Assembly (NCBI RefSeq): GCF_947500325.1
Contig: NZ_CANMRQ010000004.1
Coordinates: forward strand, 124,001-188,000
Source: an uncultured Lacinutrix sp.
GTDB taxonomy: Bacteria; Bacteroidota; Bacteroidia; Flavobacteriales; Flavobacteriaceae
Direction of reading: 5' to 3'
DNA: 64,000 nt
A program made the translations under genes and the position numbers. Position 1 is the first letter of the stretch; every line of letters begins with the position of its first letter. The notes beneath the pieces were generated by a model. That model saw nothing but the letters and a program-made list of their open reading frames with translations, searched no databases and was not told the DNA's origin. Positions 29,629 through 38,430 of the stretch are shown here, piece after piece.

Positions 29629-30506
29629 AATATTTCTGGATAAACATTCAAATTAATTAAACGCTTAATTTCTTTACTTATGTCTTCTGCATCAGCAAAA
29701 TAAGTAATTCCGTACCATTTAGAATTTGTTGGAAGCATTTTATATTGCATTAATTTTTTATTAATGCTATAATCAACAATAGAAGTAATGTAGAACTCAT
29801 TATTAATTATGTTTTCTTCTTTTTTCAAAAATTTTTCAAACTCAGATTCAGCTACTTTAAAAACTTCGGTTGTAAACCCCCAGAAATTCATTGAAACAAT
29901 GGTGTTTTTATTAATCCTTGTTTTTTTATTTTCTTCTTTATTGTAAAATATTACCCCATGTTCTTTTGCGATTTGAGTTCTTTCAATAATTTTTTTTAAC
30001 CAGCTATCACTATCTATATAACATTCCCCTCTTGAAACAGTGCCGTTTTTGGATAAAGTGTTTTCTAGTTGATACCCAATAAAATAATTACTATTATTAA
30101 TATTAGTATACAAATTGTTATACATAAGTTTGAAAGCTTTTTGGCCATAAAAATCATCTGCATTTATAAGCGCAAAATTACCTTTTACTATCTCTTTTAA
30201 TGATAATAAAGCGCTTCCTGTTCCAAAAGGTTTGTTTCTTAAAGGATATAGTCCCTTATCGTCCTGTATTACAAACTTTACCGTTATCTTTTTTGGTAAT
30301 TGATTTTTATAACGCTTTTTAAATACAGACAATGTCTCTTGCCGAACAATAAAGACGATAGTATTAAACCCAACACTCATGGCATCATATATTGAAAAAT
30401 CCATAATAGAATAATTGCTGGAATTTATAGTGTGTAGTTGTTTTAAACTTCCAAATCTAGTTCCTAAACCTGCAGCCATTATTGCTATTACTTTTGCTTC
30501 ATCCAT
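29622..30506 (-). CDS. Sugar-1-phosphate nucleotidyltransferase
   Basis: I start at the ATG at 30504-30506, giving 294 aa opening 'MDEAKVIAIMAAGLGTRFGSLKQL', the NTP-binding loop of sugar nucleotidyltransferases; the 41 residues upstream in the frame run through a terminator and look non-coding. 'LINADDFYGQKAF' is the metal-binding region. With the NahK-like kinase it could turn N-acetylhexosamine into a UDP-sugar. Confidence 0.82.
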   Translation of the reverse strand: MDEAKVIAIMAAGLGTRFGSLKQLHTINSSNYSIMDFSIYDAMSVGFNTIVFIVRQETLSVFKKRYKNQLPKKITVKFVIQDDKGLYPLRNKPFGTGSALLSLKEIVKGNFALINADDFYGQKAFKLMYNNLYTNINNSNYFIGYQLENTLSKNGTVSRGECYIDSDSWLKKIIERTQIAKEHGVIFYNKEENKKTRINKNTIVSMNFWGFTTEVFKVAESEFEKFLKKEENIINNEFYITSIVDYSINKKLMQYKMLPTNSKWYGITYFADAEDISKEIKRLINLNVYPEILW

Positions 30507-30523
30507 AATTTTGATTAATAAAT

Positions 30524-30555
30524 AAACAAAAAAAACAGTTCTAATGAACTGTTTT
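30524..30555 (-). terminator. Rho-independent terminator after the outer-membrane barrel gene
   Basis: The arms 30532-30541 and 30546-30555 (AAAACAGTTC / GAACTGTTTT) form a 10-bp stem with a 4-base loop. On the minus strand it is followed by a T-rich run to about 30524. It ends transcription of the gene at 30610-31107 and lies just before the start at 30506. Confidence 0.8.
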
Positions 30556-30609
30556 AACCTTATTTTTCTGTTTAAAATAAGCTTTAGGAATTTATTTCTA
30601 TCGTTTTTT

Positions 30610-31107
30610 TTAAAACTGATATCGAACACTTAATGCAACATCAAAGTCTAAATCGTATGTAGAGTCACCAAAAGAAACTTCTGGTCTTACATCTAATGAT
30701 ACCAATAATGGAATTTCAAAATTATACTCTACACCTATATCTCCTGTCGCTAAAATGAATGTTTCTGTATAATCTCTTCTAAAATCATCTCTAAAATAAC
30801 CATCATCATATCTAAACGAAGCAGCACCAGCACCAGCGCCAGCATACCAATTAAATCCACCATCAATATTCCATACCCATTGATATAAACCTACTAATTT
30901 TACACCATTAAAGTTTCTTCCAGAGCGAAGGCCCAAATCAAATTCTAATCTGTTATTATTTTTAATAGCTCTTTGATATGATACTTCGGCTCCAAATCCG
31001 TTACCATCACCTAATCTTAGACCAATAGCATTCTTAGATATTTCTTGAGCAGAAATAGTAAATAAAAACCCAAACGTAGCGATTAATAAAAAAACTGTTT
31101 TTTTCAT
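30610..31107 (-). CDS. Outer-membrane beta-barrel protein
   Basis: The 165-aa product has a signal peptide ending 'FTISAQ' (about residue 21) and alternating beta-strand pattern with a C-terminal 'VALSVRYQF' ending in Phe, the usual outer-membrane insertion signal. 'YAGAGAGAASFRYDDGYF' is in the middle. It is a small eight-stranded barrel type of unknown role; monocistronic, with its own terminator. Confidence 0.75.
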   Translation of the reverse strand: MKKTVFLLIATFGFLFTISAQEISKNAIGLRLGDGNGFGAEVSYQRAIKNNNRLEFDLGLRSGRNFNGVKLVGLYQWVWNIDGGFNWYAGAGAGAASFRYDDGYFRDDFRRDYTETFILATGDIGVEYNFEIPLLVSLDVRPEVSFGDSTYDLDFDVALSVRYQF

Positions 31108-31256
31108 ATAAAGTCATTTAATTTAAATATTAATTTAATATACGTACGATTTTAAAATAATGGATATGTTGGTAATATAATTATACTCAAAATCATATCG
31201 TATTGTATTATTCTGTTAATACTAAAACTAATAAAATAACTATTTATTTTAAATGC

Positions 31257-31289
31257 AAAAGGCCAGTAGTAAAATTACTACCGACCTTT
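31257..31289 (-). terminator. Terminator after the DUF937-OmpA gene
   Basis: The arms around 31259-31272 and 31275-31288 form a long stem. Read as minus-strand RNA the two non-Watson-Crick positions become G.U pairs, which supports function on that strand. A short T run follows. It lies 32 bp after the stop at 31321. Confidence 0.7.
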
Positions 31290-31320
31290 AAACTAACTAA
31301 ACAACCAATTCTATATAATA

Positions 31321-32838
31321 TTATTTTGCAATAGAAACATCAATTCTTCTGTTTTTTGCTCTACCTTCTGGTGTTGCATTATCAGCGATTGGTTCTATTG
31401 AGCCCATACCTTTTGTTTCTAATCTTGAAGCTTCGATTCCTTTTCCTACTAATTTTGCTTTAATAGAAAAAGCTCTATCTGCAGATAACTTATTATTCCC
31501 TTCTGCAGATCCTGTATTATCTGTATGTCCTCTTAAAAGTACTTTTACATCTGGATATGCTTTCATGATTGCTGCAACATTTTCAATCTGATTAATCGAT
31601 TTATCACTTAATGATGCAGAACCAGTATTAAAATATAGTCTATCAAAAGCATAAAACTTTCCTGTTTCAAGTTTACCTTCTTTTATATAATTTAAAAATT
31701 TATCTTCAAAACCACCTTCAGGGATATTTAATTTTGTTCCATTAGGTAAAGCCCATTCAAAAAAGCTACCAATTGCTTCTCCAAAAGCATTTACTATATT
31801 TCCAGAAGAATCAACTATACCACCAGCTACATTACTAATAGCATTACCAGTAGCATCAACTGCATTTCCTGCAGCGTCAACAGTTTTATCTATAACATTG
31901 CCAGCCGCATCTACTGCGTTCCCTGCTGCATCAACAGTAGAATTTGCAGCATCTTTTACTGTTCCTGTTGTTTGGCTAGCAGCATCTTTTACATTATCTA
32001 AAACACTTTTATCACTATCACATCCTTTTATTAAAAAGAAAGCAAATAATAGCGCTAATAATCCTATAGCCCATGGTAATATTCTTTTAATTAAAGAACC
32101 ACCTGCATTTACAGCTCCAGAAGCAACATCTGCAGCAGCTCCTGCTACTTTTCCTGCACCATCATAAGCTGCTTTTCCAGTATCACTTGCTAGCCCTGCT
32201 GCACTATCAACTACTTTGCTAGCACCATCATAAGCCGCTTTACCAGTATCACCAGCAAAACCTAATGCTCCACTAGCTAAATCTCCTAATTTATTTGAAA
32301 TTCCTGAAAAAGAACCTAGTCCTAATAAGGATGCCAAACCTGCAGGCGCAAATTTATCTAAGACACTACCTTGATTAGATAATAAGCCAACAAAAGAACC
32401 TAAATCTAATCCAGATGCTTTTTGTTTTCCTAAAACACCTCCAATAATAGAACCTGCAACACTTAATAAAGAAGAAGAAGAATTTTTTCCAATTCCAGAA
32501 ACAGAACTAACCATATCTATAACTCCGGCTGCCTTGTCACCTAAAACCATTTTTACTAAATCTAAACCTTTAGATAAGAAACCAACAGATTCATCACCTC
32601 CAGCACTTAAATTAGCTAAACTTGCTAATTCGCTTCCATCACCAAGCATATTGAATATAGATGAAGCACCTTCGTTTGATGAAGCTTTATCCATTATTCC
32701 GCCTAATAATGCAGGAGCAGCAGCCATTAAACCTTTTTGAACTGAACTTGAGTCATCTCCTCCAAGTAATCCAGAAACATTGTTTAATACACCATCTGTT
32801 AATTGATCTTTAAATAAATCTAGTAAATTAATTGCCAT
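31321..32838 (-). CDS. DUF937 domain - OmpA domain protein
   Basis: The 505-aa product begins with a DUF937-like Gly/Leu-rich helical domain ('GLLGGDDSSSVQKGLMAAAP'), has one transmembrane segment near residues 252-272 ending in a Cys, then a low-complexity stretch of Asp-Ala-Ala-Gly-Asn repeats (about 285-350) and a C-terminal OmpA peptidoglycan-binding domain ('LLRGHTDNTGSAEGNNKLS', 'GRAKNRRIDVSI'). Two earlier ~20-residue copies of 'DTGKAAYDGA.KV' are also visible. It probably links the envelope to peptidoglycan. Its topology is unusual because the membrane segment is internal. Confidence 0.82.
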   Translation of the reverse strand: MAINLLDLFKDQLTDGVLNNVSGLLGGDDSSSVQKGLMAAAPALLGGIMDKASSNEGASSIFNMLGDGSELASLANLSAGGDESVGFLSKGLDLVKMVLGDKAAGVIDMVSSVSGIGKNSSSSLLSVAGSIIGGVLGKQKASGLDLGSFVGLLSNQGSVLDKFAPAGLASLLGLGSFSGISNKLGDLASGALGFAGDTGKAAYDGASKVVDSAAGLASDTGKAAYDGAGKVAGAAADVASGAVNAGGSLIKRILPWAIGLLALLFAFFLIKGCDSDKSVLDNVKDAASQTTGTVKDAANSTVDAAGNAVDAAGNVIDKTVDAAGNAVDATGNAISNVAGGIVDSSGNIVNAFGEAIGSFFEWALPNGTKLNIPEGGFEDKFLNYIKEGKLETGKFYAFDRLYFNTGSASLSDKSINQIENVAAIMKAYPDVKVLLRGHTDNTGSAEGNNKLSADRAFSIKAKLVGKGIEASRLETKGMGSIEPIADNATPEGRAKNRRIDVSIAK

Positions 32839-33033
32839 TTTATATAATATAATTTGAGTTAATAAGTGACAAATGTATTTATTGTGTTAATTTTTAAGGT
32901 TTTATACAAATTTCTCAAATTAGATATTCTATGAAATGTATCTTTTTATCGATTAAATACAGTTTTTATTAACAAATAATAATGCCTATGTATGTCTAAA
33001 AATCGCAAAAAAACCCATGATGCAAGAAAAAAA

Positions 33034-33068
33034 CACAAAAAAACACCTAAAATGAGGTGTTTTTTTGT
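33034..33068 (-). terminator. Terminator after the DUF1338 gene
   Basis: ACACCT and AGGTGT flanked by long A and T runs form a hairpin with a T-rich tail on the minus strand, about 50 bp after the stop at 33116. The symmetrical A/T runs mean it could work on both strands, but only the minus strand has a gene upstream. Confidence 0.75.
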
Positions 33069-33115
33069 TTAATAATAAAGAATTTTAACAATGTAAAAAT
33101 TGTAAATATTATTAA

Positions 33116-33916
33116 TTACAATTTAACGTCTGTGCTTTCAAAAATCTTATCAGCAGAATTTGCTATAAAACCTTTAAATAATGTTCCTTCTTTTAGATAT
33201 CTGTATGCAAATTCATAATAGCATGATGGGATATTTTTGTTTCCTTCTTCGAACTCAATATCTATTTTGTCTGCAAGAATACTAGATTGTTCTAAATATA
33301 GTTCAGGATTACCTTTTATTTCGCCTCCAGAAGTATTCATTTTAAAATTATTTGCTTTTAAAAATGTATTAACTTCTTTAAGTGAGTTAAAAGAATTTAA
33401 AGCATTAACATTTATTGTAAAATGATTGGCACAAAACCCATTTACATATAACCAAGCTGCATATTCAGATTCTCCCAATAAGGACGTATATAATTCATAT
33501 GATGGTAAATTCCATAAACGGCCAGAAAATATAAGTGATTCTGGATTAATATTTTCAAAATTCACACTATTTAAAGTGTTTTTAATAATTGATTGTGTTT
33601 TTATAGAAAATTCACTAGTTATTAATTGACTTATAAATACTAGTGGCGCATCTTTATTAGTTTTATGCTCATAATGTTTGGCATATAATTTCTTTTTAGG
33701 AAAATGGTAATCGTTTTTATACTCATATCCATTATTAATAAAAGCAGTTGCTAAAACATCAATATTTACTCTAGGATCATCAAAAGTTCTAAATGCAACA
33801 TGGTCATTAGAAATAGTATCTCCTAGAGATTCAAATAAATGTTTAACTTTTTTTGCAGAAGGCGTACGTTCTACGTATTCATTCCATAATTTTTCAAATA
33901 AAGCATTGGTTGTCAT
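33116..33916 (-). CDS. DUF1338-family protein (2-oxoadipate dioxygenase/decarboxylase-like)
   Basis: The 266-aa product has the DUF1338 opening 'NDHVAFRTFDDPRVNID' with the metal-binding histidine and arginine, and 'NGFCANHFTINVNAL' with a second histidine. DUF1338 includes HglS/YdcJ, an Fe(II) enzyme that converts 2-oxoadipate to D-2-hydroxyglutarate in lysine breakdown. It diverges (160 bp) from an Lrp regulator and a YdiJ-like dehydrogenase, the next enzyme of the route in Pseudomonas. The function is a family and context inference. Confidence 0.8.
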   Translation of the reverse strand: MTTNALFEKLWNEYVERTPSAKKVKHLFESLGDTISNDHVAFRTFDDPRVNIDVLATAFINNGYEYKNDYHFPKKKLYAKHYEHKTNKDAPLVFISQLITSEFSIKTQSIIKNTLNSVNFENINPESLIFSGRLWNLPSYELYTSLLGESEYAAWLYVNGFCANHFTINVNALNSFNSLKEVNTFLKANNFKMNTSGGEIKGNPELYLEQSSILADKIDIEFEEGNKNIPSCYYEFAYRYLKEGTLFKGFIANSADKIFESTDVKL

Positions 33917-34075
33917 AATATTGATTTTAAATAAGACAAAATTAAATCAATTTAACCTTGTAATTAACATAAAACAATTACTTTTGTTTTAATTGAAGCG
34001 ATATTTTTAAAAACAAACTGATATTCGTTTTTAAAATAATTAATTTGATTTTTTCAATCAAAATTTCTATAAAAA

Positions 34076-34543
34076 ATGAGTCAACTTGATTATATAGACC
34101 AACAAATAATATCTGCATTAAAAGCAGACGCAAGAAAAGCCTATTCTAAAATAGCTGAAGATTTAAAAATTTCTAACTCTTTAGTGCATCAGCGCATAAA
34201 AAAAATGAAAGACGATGGTGTTATTGAGAAAGCTGACTTAGTTTTAAATGAGAAAAAAATAGGATATAGCACTAAATCCTATGTTGGTATTCGTTTAAAA
34301 GAAGCTCGTATGGCTGCAGAAGTAGTCTCTTTATTAGAAAATATAGCAGAAATAAAAGAATGTAATTATGTGTCTGGAAAATATGCCATTTTCGTTTTAA
34401 TTTATGCAAAAGACAATGATCATTTAAGACAAATTTTATATAATCAAGTACATGAAATTGATGGTGTTGCTGGTACAGATTCCTTTATCTGCTTTACAAC
34501 CAATTTTAATAGATCTATACCGGTAATTTCTAATGCAAAGTAA
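34076..34543 (+). CDS. Lrp/AsnC-family transcriptional regulator
   Basis: The 155-aa product has an N-terminal winged HTH ('LDYIDQQIISALKADARKAYSKIAEDLKISNSLVHQRIKKM') and a C-terminal RAM/AsnC ligand-binding domain. Such proteins sense amino acids, often lysine, leucine or branched-chain acids. Its stop codon overlaps the ATG of the dehydrogenase gene by one base, so it is co-expressed with that gene and probably controls it and the divergent DUF1338 gene. Confidence 0.92.
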   Translation: MSQLDYIDQQIISALKADARKAYSKIAEDLKISNSLVHQRIKKMKDDGVIEKADLVLNEKKIGYSTKSYVGIRLKEARMAAEVVSLLENIAEIKECNYVSGKYAIFVLIYAKDNDHLRQILYNQVHEIDGVAGTDSFICFTTNFNRSIPVISNAK

Positions 34544-37464
34544 TGGATATTAAAAAGCTCAAAGCATTACACCAAACCTTAGAGGGTACGTTACATTATA
34601 ACGAACTAATGAAAACCCTATATGCTACAGATGCTTCTGTATATAGAATGCTCCCAACAGCAGTGGCATATCCAAAAAATAAACAAGACTTAAAAGCACT
34701 TATTGTTTTTGCTAAAGAAAATAGAACCTCATTAATACCTAGAACAGCAGGAACATCGTTAGCTGGCCAATGTGTTGGCAAAGGTATTGTTGTAGATGTT
34801 TCAAAATATTTTACAAATATTATTGAGGTAAATGAATCTAAACAAACAGTTGTTGTACAACCTGGAGTAGTAAGAGATGAGCTTAATAATTACTTAAAAC
34901 CATTTGGTTTATTTTTTGGCCCAAACACATCTACTTCTAATAGATGTATGATTGGAGGTATGGTAGGCAATAACTCTTCAGGAACAACTTCAATACAATT
35001 TGGAGTTACTAGAGATAAAGTTATAGAATTACAAACTATTCTTAGTGATGGTAGTGAGGCAGTGTTTTCTGACCTAACTGCAGAAGCGCTTCAATACAAG
35101 AAGAAATTAAATACTTTAGAAGGACAGATATATAATTCTATTTTTAAAGAATTGTCTTCTGAAACTAATCAGAAAAACATTCGAGATCATTTTCCAAAAC
35201 AAGAAATACATAGAAGAAATACAGGTTATGCGGTTGATGAATTACTAAATACTAATATTTTTTCTGACACTCATAAAGACGCATTTAATATATCTAAATT
35301 ATTAACAGGTAGTGAAGGTACACTAGCTTTCACTACACAAATCACACTTAAGTTAGATAAGTTACCTCCAGAAGAAGGCGTAATGGTCGCAACTCATTTT
35401 GAAAGTATAGAAAACTGCTTAAAAGCTGTTGAACCCGCTATGAAGCACAATTTATTTACTTGTGAAATGATGGACAAAACTATTTTAGATTGCACTAAAA
35501 GAAATAAAACACAAGAAGACAACAGGGCATTTATTGTAGGTGATCCTGAAGCTATTTTAATGTGTGAAGTTAGAGCTGAAACATTAGAAAAAGCCAAAAC
35601 AAAAGCCAAAGCACTAATACAAACTATTGAGGATTCAGAATTAAGTTACGCTAATCCCATTCTTATAGGAAATGCTATAAACAAAGCTAACAACTTGCGA
35701 AGTGCAGGCTTAGGTTTACTTGGTAATATTATTGGAGATAAAAAAGCAGTTGCATGTATAGAAGACACAGCAGTTGCATTACCCGATTTGGCAAATTATA
35801 TTTCTGAGTTCACACAATTAATGAAAGACTATAACCAGAATGCTGTTTATTATGCACATGCTGGTGCTGGAGAGCTACATCTACGCCCAATATTAGATCT
35901 AAAACAAAAAGAAGACGTTGCTTTGTTTAGAAAAATTACAACAGATGTTGCAAAACTAGTTAAGAAATATGATGGTTCTTTTAGTGGAGAACATGGTGAT
36001 GGAATTGTACGTGCAGAGTTTATTCCATATATGATTGGTAATGATAATTACGAATTGTTAAAACGAATTAAATCTACTTTTGATCCAAATAACGTCTTTA
36101 ATCCAGGAAAAATTATAGATGCCTACCCAATGGATGAGAATCTTAGGTATTTACCAAACAGAGAAGAGCCAGAGATTAAAACATTTATGGATTTTTCTGC
36201 TTCTGAAGGGATTTTGAGAGAAGCAGAAAAATGCAATGGAGCAGGAGATTGTAGAAAGTTACCTGAATTTGGAGGCACAATGTGTCCTAGCTATCGGGCT
36301 ACTAGAAATGAAAAGGACACTACTAGAGCAAGAGCAAATACACTTCGAGAATTTTTAACACAATCTGAGAAGTCTAATAAATTTAACCACAAAGAATTAA
36401 AAGATGTTTTCGATTTATGCTTAAGTTGTAAGGCTTGTGCTACAGAATGTCCTAGTAGTGTTGATGTTGCAACCTTAAAAGCAGAGTTCCAATACCAATA
36501 TCAAAAAGAAAATGGAGTATCTATAAGAACAAAACTGTTTGCATACAATAATACTCTTAATAATTTAGGTAGTAATTTTCCTTGGTTAACTAATTTCATA
36601 TTTTCTAATCCATTAACATCAAAAATTATAAAGAAAAGCTTAGGCGTTGCTAAAGAAAGATCACTACCTTTAATCTCAAGAAAAAGTTTAAACAAAGAAC
36701 TCAAACTAATTAATAATCAAACAATTAAAAACAAACACATAAAGACTGTGTATTTGTTTAACGATGAGTTTACAAATCATTTAGACACTCAAATAGGAGT
36801 AGATACTATTCATCTATTAAGTGTGTTGAATTATGATGTAAAACTTATTAAAAATAGTGAATCTGGTCGTGCCTTTTTATCTAAAGGACTTCTTAGGCAA
36901 GCTAAAAAAGTGGCAAATAAAAACATTGCACTATATAAAGATATTGTTTCAGAAGACACACCACTTATTGGTATTGAACCATCAGCTATATTAACTTTTA
37001 AGGACGAGTACATCAAACTAGCTAATGATATTGTTTCTGCCAAAAAAATAGCAAAAAACACCTTTTTAATTGATGAATTCTTAAGTAATGAAATAGCTAT
37101 TGGTAATATTAAAGCGTCTCAATTTACTTCTAATATAAAAACAATTAAATTTCATGGACATTGCCATCAAAAAGCAATGAGCAATCAAATTCATAGTTTT
37201 AATATCTTAAACTTACCAAAAAACTATAAAGTTACTATTATTCCTAGTGGTTGTTGCGGAATGGCAGGTAGTTTTGGTTATGAAAAAGAGCACTACAAAA
37301 TAAGTATGAAAGTAGGAGAGCAGGCTTTATTTCCTGCAATTCGAAAAGCAACAAATGACACTATAATATCTGCTACAGGCACAAGTTGTAGACATCAAAT
37401 TAAAGACGGTACTAGTAGAGAAGCTTTACATCCAGTAAGTATTTTAAGGGATGCGTTATTGTGA
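34543..37464 (+). CDS. FAD / Fe-S dehydrogenase, YdiJ-like (D-2-hydroxyacid dehydrogenase)
   Basis: The 973-aa product joins a FAD-binding domain ('LIPRTAGTSLAGQCVGKG', about residues 64-82), a FAD-oxidase C-terminal domain ('YYAHAGAGELHLRP', 'FSGEHGDGIVRAEF'), two cysteine clusters ('CNGAGDCRKL...MCPSYRAT' and 'CLSCKACATECPSSVD') and a CCG-like tail ('HGHCHQKAM', 'GCCGMAGSFGYE'). This is the architecture of YdiJ, a D-2-hydroxyglutarate dehydrogenase. It would oxidise D-2-hydroxyglutarate to 2-oxoglutarate. D-lactate or glycolate are possible alternative substrates. It overlaps the convergent phosphoesterase gene by 9 bp. Confidence 0.85.
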   Translation: MDIKKLKALHQTLEGTLHYNELMKTLYATDASVYRMLPTAVAYPKNKQDLKALIVFAKENRTSLIPRTAGTSLAGQCVGKGIVVDVSKYFTNIIEVNESKQTVVVQPGVVRDELNNYLKPFGLFFGPNTSTSNRCMIGGMVGNNSSGTTSIQFGVTRDKVIELQTILSDGSEAVFSDLTAEALQYKKKLNTLEGQIYNSIFKELSSETNQKNIRDHFPKQEIHRRNTGYAVDELLNTNIFSDTHKDAFNISKLLTGSEGTLAFTTQITLKLDKLPPEEGVMVATHFESIENCLKAVEPAMKHNLFTCEMMDKTILDCTKRNKTQEDNRAFIVGDPEAILMCEVRAETLEKAKTKAKALIQTIEDSELSYANPILIGNAINKANNLRSAGLGLLGNIIGDKKAVACIEDTAVALPDLANYISEFTQLMKDYNQNAVYYAHAGAGELHLRPILDLKQKEDVALFRKITTDVAKLVKKYDGSFSGEHGDGIVRAEFIPYMIGNDNYELLKRIKSTFDPNNVFNPGKIIDAYPMDENLRYLPNREEPEIKTFMDFSASEGILREAEKCNGAGDCRKLPEFGGTMCPSYRATRNEKDTTRARANTLREFLTQSEKSNKFNHKELKDVFDLCLSCKACATECPSSVDVATLKAEFQYQYQKENGVSIRTKLFAYNNTLNNLGSNFPWLTNFIFSNPLTSKIIKKSLGVAKERSLPLISRKSLNKELKLINNQTIKNKHIKTVYLFNDEFTNHLDTQIGVDTIHLLSVLNYDVKLIKNSESGRAFLSKGLLRQAKKVANKNIALYKDIVSEDTPLIGIEPSAILTFKDEYIKLANDIVSAKKIAKNTFLIDEFLSNEIAIGNIKASQFTSNIKTIKFHGHCHQKAMSNQIHSFNILNLPKNYKVTIIPSGCCGMAGSFGYEKEHYKISMKVGEQALFPAIRKATNDTIISATGTSCRHQIKDGTSREALHPVSILRDALL

Positions 37465-38307
37465 TTCCCTAATATCGTTAGGGTCTATTATAGTTATTGC
37501 TGCTATTAAATCTTTAATTTCCATTGCTTTGATATCGCTATCTGCAAAAAATGGAGCACGTTTATCTTGACTGTAATTGTATATTTTCCAACGTTTAAAC
37601 TGGTATTCTAATGCTGTAAAATTCTCAATCCAATCACCAGAATTTAAATAGGTCGTTTGGCCATATTTATTTTTCTTGATTAATATTTTAGGTTGATGTA
37701 TATGTCCGCACACAACATAATCATAACCGTTTTCTATTGCTAATTCTACTGCTACATTTTCAAAATTACTTATATATTTAACAGCACTTTTAACGCTATT
37801 CTTAATTTTTTTAGATAAAGAATATTTCTCTCTACCAAGCATTACTAAAAACCAATTAAACAAACGGTTAATTAAAATTAAAAAATCATAACCATAACCA
37901 CCTAATTTGGCTATCCATTTTGCATTCTGTATAGAAGCATCAAAGACATCTCCATGAAAAAACCAAGCTTTTTTACCATCAAGATTTAACACTAGTTTAT
38001 TAACTATAGAAATATTACCTATTGTTGTATCGGTAAATTTTCGCAGCATTTCATCGTGATTACCAGTAATATAAATAACTTCAACGCCATTAGCAGCGAA
38101 GTTCATAATTTTCTTTATTACTCTCAAATGCGATTTTGGAAAATAACGCTTGTTAAATTGCCAAATATCGATGATATCTCCATTAAGAATTAAGGTCTTT
38201 GGATTTATGCTATCTAAATAGGTAAGCAACTGTTTTGCATGACATCCATAAGTTCCCAGATGAATATCTGAGATAACAACAACTTCGATTTTTCTTTTAA
38301 TTTTCAA
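37456..38307 (-). CDS. UDP-2,3-diacylglucosamine diphosphatase-like metallophosphoesterase
   Basis: The 283-aa product shows the calcineurin-like metal motifs 'SDIHLGTYG', 'LNGDIIDIW', 'ITGNHDE', 'FHGDVFDA' and 'CGHIHQPK'. Flavobacterial homologues are assigned to the LpxH step of lipid A synthesis (UDP-diacylglucosamine to lipid X). It is a more distant branch than E. coli LpxH, so the substrate is inferred. Confidence 0.82.
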   Translation of the reverse strand: MKIKRKIEVVVISDIHLGTYGCHAKQLLTYLDSINPKTLILNGDIIDIWQFNKRYFPKSHLRVIKKIMNFAANGVEVIYITGNHDEMLRKFTDTTIGNISIVNKLVLNLDGKKAWFFHGDVFDASIQNAKWIAKLGGYGYDFLILINRLFNWFLVMLGREKYSLSKKIKNSVKSAVKYISNFENVAVELAIENGYDYVVCGHIHQPKILIKKNKYGQTTYLNSGDWIENFTALEYQFKRWKIYNYSQDKRAPFFADSDIKAMEIKDLIAAITIIDPNDIRESQ

Positions 38308-38430
38308 AACCTGCTAAATTTTTAACAAATATTGAAATCTATTATTAATTGGATATTATCAAGTTATTATATTAATAATAGCATTATGTTATGTCAATGT
38401 AATGTATGTAGGTTTTATGTTAGTTTAATA

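Noticed and set aside
30507-30629. N-terminal extension of the minus-strand nucleotidyltransferase
   Set aside because: It crosses a clear terminator and overlaps the upstream gene; the ATG at 30506 matches the family start.
31898-32167. Plus-strand frame opposite the DUF937-OmpA gene
   Set aside because: Ala/Pro-rich antisense shadow of the repeat region; no start context or homology.
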